DNA from: Pyropia yezoensis
Taxonomy: Eukaryota; Rhodophyta; Bangiophyceae; Bangiales; Bangiaceae
Assembly (NCBI GenBank): GCA_009829735.1
Contig: CM020618.1
Coordinates: forward strand, 18,399,346-18,463,345
DNA: 64,000 nt
Direction: 5' to 3'
Below the pieces are notes generated by a model that did no database searches, was not told the DNA's origin, and worked only from the letters and a program-made list of their open reading frames with translations. Of the stretch, positions 59,822-64,000 are shown piece by piece (within the stretch, counting starts at the first letter, position 1; each line of letters opens with the position of its first letter). A program made the position numbers and the translations under genes.

Positions 59822-61855
59822 TCACAGCTCTTCTTTGTTGCCGCCCGCCGCTGCCGCGGTCGGCGCGGCAGCCGCGGCAGCCGGCACCTCGGCCTGCTGG
59901 TCTTGCGGCTTGTCTGCTGCCGACGTCGCCGCGCCGCCCGCCTCTCCGGCGCCGTCGAGGTCCACCTCAAACGGCGTGGCCGCGTGTTCTTGAATGAAGT
60001 CCACGAAGTCTGCGACCGCCCGGCGGGTCTTGTACTCGCGGCCGCGCGACTCGCCGCCGCGGAACATGTGAAAGGTCGGGTAGTTTTTCGTCCGGTACCC
60101 AACCGGCGGGTCGTTTGCGGTCGCGTCCATCGCGGCGATCGTGACGGTTCGAACGCCTTGGAGCGCGGCCGCGGTGGCTCTCAGCGTCGGCCAAGCAGCC
60201 TTTGAGTGAGCGCACCAGGGCGCCCACTGCATAATGAACACATCTTGGCCCGAAGCGTGCACAACCGACTCCCACGTGGTGCCAACGACCTTGGCGACCT
60301 CTCCTGGAGAGGGGGGCTCTGTCGGGGCATCCTCTGACTTGACGGTGGCGGTGAGGGAGCCCTTGGCGTACTCAATCAGCCACGCAGTGACGGGGGCCGC
60401 CTCCAGTGCGCCTCGATACACAAACGTGGCGTCATGAGCAAATGCATAGATGGCCAGTGCCGGCAGCGGCGCCTTGGCGAGTCCCAGATGGGCTCGGAAC
60501 GGCGCCACGGTCGGCGACTGCGCGGCACCCCACGCGATGACCACCCGCCCCGTCGAACGGTCGCCACGGTCGCGCGCTTCCGCAGCCAGCGCGACGGCCG
60601 ACATGGTGGCGGCCGTCGACACGTCGGGCGTGTCGCCGTCTACCAACAGGACAGCCATCGGCGCGCCACTGTGGAGGTAGGCGCCAGTGTGGGTAGCGGT
60701 GAGCTCCCCAAAAGCCCCGAGTGCGGCAGCCTTGATCCACCCACCCACTCCGTTGACACCGCCGTCATAGACGCGTACTCGGCGGGGGAGGAGGGCGGTA
60801 GCGGCCACGAACGCAACAACGACCCCGGGCTTGACCGCAGCCACGACGGCAGCGGCGGCCGCGGTGGCGTTGGCGTCTGCTGCGTCCAGGCCGTCGACAA
60901 GGAACGCATCTGCGGCTGCGGCTGCCTCATCGGCTGATTCGGCCAGGCCAAATCGCGCGCGATCACCTGCCGCCCCCGTCACATCAAACGCGGTCTTGGT
61001 AAACGCGCCGTCAGTGGCGAGTCCGACCCCAACAAACGACGTCTCGGCGCCCGCGGAGGAGACGACAAGCCAGTCCGCCAGCCCGCCTGGTGGTACCACC
61101 TTGACGCCGTCCCCGCCGAGCGCGCGGCGCACAAAAGTGGTGAAGGCCGGTACCGACGGGGCGCCCGAGTAGGATGACAGCAAGTGGCCGTCACGGAAGA
61201 GCTTGTAGGTGGGGTACGCCGACACCCCGTACGCACCCGCAGTGGCCGTGTGGACGGTGGCATCTACATCAGCGAAAGTGGCATCAGTCACTTGTGCGGC
61301 AGCTGCGGCAAAAGGTTTCTCCGCATTGGCGCAGTGGCTGCACCACGGGGCCTGCGGGGGAGAAAGGGGCGAATCAAGGAAGGGGCGAAGGGTAGCAAAA
61401 GAGAAGCGGAAGAGAGTGCCAGGAGCTGCTGGGGGCTGACGTCAGCGAGGTGACCTTAAGAATACGACCGCGACACGTGCACAACCATATTCACAACAAA
61501 AGCACCCATGCCGGCAGACACGTACCAAGAACTTGACAAACACGACGCCGCCCCGCGCAATTTCCGCTTTAAAGTTGCGGTCGGTCAGCTTGACAACCTT
61601 TCCGTCGCCCCCTTTGCCAGGGGCCGAGCCCCCACCAGGCGAAGCCGCCACACCTGATGACGTGGAGGCAGAAGAGGTGGTAGCGCCAGACGACGAGGCT
61701 GCAGCTGCGGTCGGGCCAGCATCCACCGCCCCATCAGCGCCTACCGACGCGCCCCGCGCCGTCTCCAAAAGGAGGGCCCCCAACGTCACAGCCGATACGG
61801 CCACGACAGCCGCCAGCTGCTGCATCCGCCGACGAGGCTTCCCCGGCTGCACCAT
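59822..61855 (-). CDS. ER protein disulfide isomerase-like protein, two exons
   Basis: Exon 1 61855-61526 and exon 2 61351-59822, joined in phase 0 across a 174-base GT-AG intron (61525-61352); 619 residues. The ATG at 61855 begins a signal peptide (MQQLAAVVAVSAVTLGALLL). After a Ser/Ala linker the first thioredoxin domain reads KVVKLTDRNF, then FLAPWCSHC (active-site Cys 114 and 117) and AYPTYKLF. The middle holds two domains without cysteine pairs. The last domain has WAPWCAHSK (Cys 490, Ser 493) and NYPTFHMF with the cis-Pro. The C-terminus is KEEL, an ER retrieval signal. It would form or reshuffle disulfides in secreted proteins. The second site lacks its resolving cysteine, so it may form long-lived mixed disulfides. 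Confidence 0.85.
61352..61525 (-). other. Intron of the disulfide isomerase-like gene (174 bp)
   Basis: The donor is GTACGTG after TTCTTG, and the acceptor is a C-rich stretch ending CCCCCGCAG before GCCCCGTGG. Splicing joins VFVKFL to APWCSHC and rebuilds the thioredoxin active site. It is the only intron that I can support with confidence in the window. Confidence 0.85.
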
Positions 61856-62786
61856 CCCAGCGGCAGTCCGCGCTGAGGTCCACCACGCACACGAACTCGC
61901 GCCGAGGTCCACCACGTTCACGGACTAGCGCTGAACAGCAGAGTGAAGCCAAAAGCGCTGCTGAGCACCGGCTGGAGGGATTTGAAGGCAGCGCAATACC
62001 GACACGTTTGTATGTACGGGCGGTGGGTCGAAGGTGGCCAGCCAAAGGTTCAACCATGTGATGGGGGTTGAGTGTATGGTGCGGCCAGTGCAGTCAGTGC
62101 AGTCAGTGCAGCCCGCGTGGCAGGCAGTTCGCACTGCACAGCGCACAGGTCGGATCTGTGGCGCGGATCCATTGCTGGGGTCGGTCATGGGGTAGTCATG
62201 GCGCCGATTGGCCCCCCCCCCTCCGTCCCGCACGAGTGCCGTTGAGCTCATCCAGTAACTATACAAACTGCAATGACCACTTGACCCCGCCTGACAGTAG
62301 AAATTGTCAAATTTCAAAGAAATTAGGTTGCTGATTGCAGGGTTGACCATTGGTCGCCAGGCCCAATCGTGTGCAAACACCGAGGTCTGTGCAAAAGCCA
62401 GAGGACCCTTCTGGGAGAGGGCTGCGTGCCGCCCCGCCTCGCATTGAACGTGAGGGTACGGGCCCACGATCGATCCACCCCACGGCGTGCCATTGGCAGG
62501 GCCAGCCAGCTCCCCCTTGGTGCTGAGTGCCACAGCCAGTGTTCCTCTTGGGTGGTGCGCACGAGTGGGTCGCGTAGGAGGCAGTCTCCGCGCTCCCACG
62601 TCTGGCTTGGCCATTGCCGATCTGTCCGCTCAATAACACCACGCGCAGTTCCATCCTCGCCTCCGGTCTCGCTTTACTCCAACGGCTTATGTTCACCATC
62701 GACATCGCTGCTGCCACCAGTGACGCCGCCGCTACCCACCTCTAGCTGCTCCCGCTGTTCTGTCCGGCTTCTCCCTTTTCGCCATC
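61856..62786. other. Intergenic between divergent genes
   Basis: 931 bases upstream of both the isomerase-like gene and the epimerase gene. It has about three copies of the 9-base unit CAGTGCAGT at 62086-62111. A pyrimidine-rich leader precedes the epimerase ATG. No further gene seen. Confidence 0.5.
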
Positions 62787-63821
62787 ATGACAGGCAAGAC
62801 GGTCCTGGTCACAGGCGGTGCGGGATACATCGGCTCCCACACCGTCTTGGAGATGGTGAAGGAGGGCTACACAGCGGTCGTGGTGGACAACCTGGACAAC
62901 TCGTCGGAGGAGTCGCTGAAGCGGGTGGGCGAGCTGACTGGCAAGCCCGAACTTATCGTTTTCCGCAAGGTCGACCTGCTGGACGAAACCGCTCTGGAAG
63001 CGGTCTTTAAGGAGTTCACGTTTACTGCGTGCATCCACTTTGCGGGTCTTAAGGCGGTGGGTGAGTCGGTCAAGCTGCCCCTCAAGTACTACCACAACAA
63101 CCTGACCGGTACGCTTATTCTTCTTAACCTGCTGGACAAGTATGGGTGCAAGCGTTTCGTCTTCTCGTCTTCGGCCACTGTCTACGGTCTGGTCAAGGAG
63201 ATGCCTGTTCTGGAGGATGCGGAGATTGGGGCGACCAACCCTTATGGCCGCACGAAGCTCTTTATTGAGGAGTTCTTGCGGGATCTGTCCCGTGCGCAGG
63301 AAGAATGGAACATTCTCATCCTGCGCTACTTCAATCCGGTGGGCGCTCACGAGTCGGGGCGTATTGGGGAGGACCCGTCGGGCATCCCCAACAACCTGAT
63401 GCCCTACATTGCGCAGGTGGCGGTGGGCCGCCGGGACGAGCTATCTATCTTTGGGGATGACTACCCGACGAAGGACGGAACGGGTGTGCGTGACTACATC
63501 CATGTGGTGGACCTGGCTAAGGGCCACGTTGCTGCGCTGGAGAAGCTGGACGTCGAGAAGGTCGGCTGCAAAAGCGTCAACCTGGGCACTGGTGTCGGCT
63601 ATTCCGTTCTGGACATGCTCAACGGGATGTCTAAGGCGTGCGGCCGGAAGCTGCCTTACAAGATGTGCCCTCGGCGCGACGGAGATGTGAGCGTACTGTA
63701 CGCCGACCCTGCCTATGCTAAGTCCTTCCTCGGCTGGGAAGCCAAGCTTGGTATCGAGGAGATGTGCGAGTCCACCTGGAAGTGGCAGTCGAACAACCCC
63801 AACGGGTACAAGGGCGCTTGA
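62787..63821 (+). CDS. galE: UDP-glucose 4-epimerase
   Basis: 344 residues from the ATG at 62787, a normal length for the family, uninterrupted. The NAD-binding motif is [11 protein letters not shown] (residues 8-18). Catalytic Ser128 lies in FSSSATVYG, with Tyr153 and Lys157 in NPYGRTK, and [12 protein letters not shown] and [17 protein letters not shown] are further signature stretches. The enzyme interconverts UDP-glucose and UDP-galactose in the cytosol, the supply route for galactose in galactans and glycolipids; in a red alga it would feed floridoside and cell wall galactan synthesis. Eukaryotic copies are often called GALE or UGE. The gene is a single exon and its codons are strongly C/G-ending. 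Confidence 0.97.
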   Translation: MTGKTVLVTGGAGYIGSHTVLEMVKEGYTAVVVDNLDNSSEESLKRVGELTGKPELIVFRKVDLLDETALEAVFKEFTFTACIHFAGLKAVGESVKLPLKYYHNNLTGTLILLNLLDKYGCKRFVFSSSATVYGLVKEMPVLEDAEIGATNPYGRTKLFIEEFLRDLSRAQEEWNILILRYFNPVGAHESGRIGEDPSGIPNNLMPYIAQVAVGRRDELSIFGDDYPTKDGTGVRDYIHVVDLAKGHVAALEKLDVEKVGCKSVNLGTGVGYSVLDMLNGMSKACGRKLPYKMCPRRDGDVSVLYADPAYAKSFLGWEAKLGIEEMCESTWKWQSNNPNGYKGA

Positions 63822-64000
63822 GCGGTATACGCCGGCTACTCTGTACACTCTCGGCAACTTCTCTCCCCCACGTCTTTCTTGTGCTTTTTTTTTTTTTGAT
63901 CCGCGCGCCCTGCCGTTTGCATAGACACCCATGATGGCATTGAGAGCGATGGGTGCGCACATCGAATGCCGAGGCGAGAACCCTCTAGCTCATACCACAG
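63822..64000. other. 3' flank of the epimerase gene
   Basis: Pyrimidine-rich stretch with a T run at 63887-63897, fitting a 3' untranslated region. No further gene before the window ends. Confidence 0.5.

Overview
This is a GC-rich, intron-poor eukaryotic nuclear window. It carries chromodomain Ty3/gypsy elements, a tyrosine-recombinase (DIRS-order, PAT-like) retrotransposon, single-exon housekeeping genes and many long G/C homopolymers, plus one scaffold gap of exactly 500 N. An alga, most likely a bangiophyte red alga of the Porphyra/Pyropia kind, fits best; a green alga is the main alternative. The organism is an inference from composition and gene style, not shown by a marker gene.

Left third (1-30 kb): nested and decayed transposons. 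At 1-966 is a plus-strand gypsy integrase remnant. It abuts a minus-strand gypsy element (gag, protease, 5' LTR at 3943-4409). Then come a KDZ-like transposase fragment (5.3-6.0 kb), an unrecognised long reading frame broken only by two TGA codons (6.7-8.9 kb), and a second minus-strand copy of the first integrase family (9.3-11.2 kb) that ends at an LTR. From 11227 to 21207 lies an LTR-bounded chromovirus with gag, pol and chromodomain, a 120-bp MITE inside its integrase, and an antisense reading frame between pol and the 3' LTR. From 23963 to 30043 lies a minus-strand PAT-like element with split direct repeats, gag and an RT/RNase H/tyrosine recombinase frame.

Middle (30-42.7 kb): cellular genes. 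After a 141-bp palindrome come a very large secreted Gly/Thr/Ala/Ser-repeat protein, an Ala-rich coiled-coil protein, RNase P/MRP subunit POP5 (minus), a Gfo/Idh/MocA-type dehydrogenase carrying an AT-hook (minus) and, divergently, a TB2/DP1/HVA22 (REEP) membrane protein.

Right (42.7-64 kb): extremely GC-rich sequence with at least three coding regions whose frames are scrambled at homopolymers (43-45 kb minus, 49-52 kb plus, 52-55 kb minus), the gap at 46964-47463, a Cys/His-rich protein just after it, a secreted protein with a duplicated cysteine module (minus), a two-exon ER protein disulfide isomerase-like gene (minus) and UDP-glucose 4-epimerase (plus). Neighbouring cellular genes do not form a pathway; the order looks like ordinary nuclear gene scatter between transposons.
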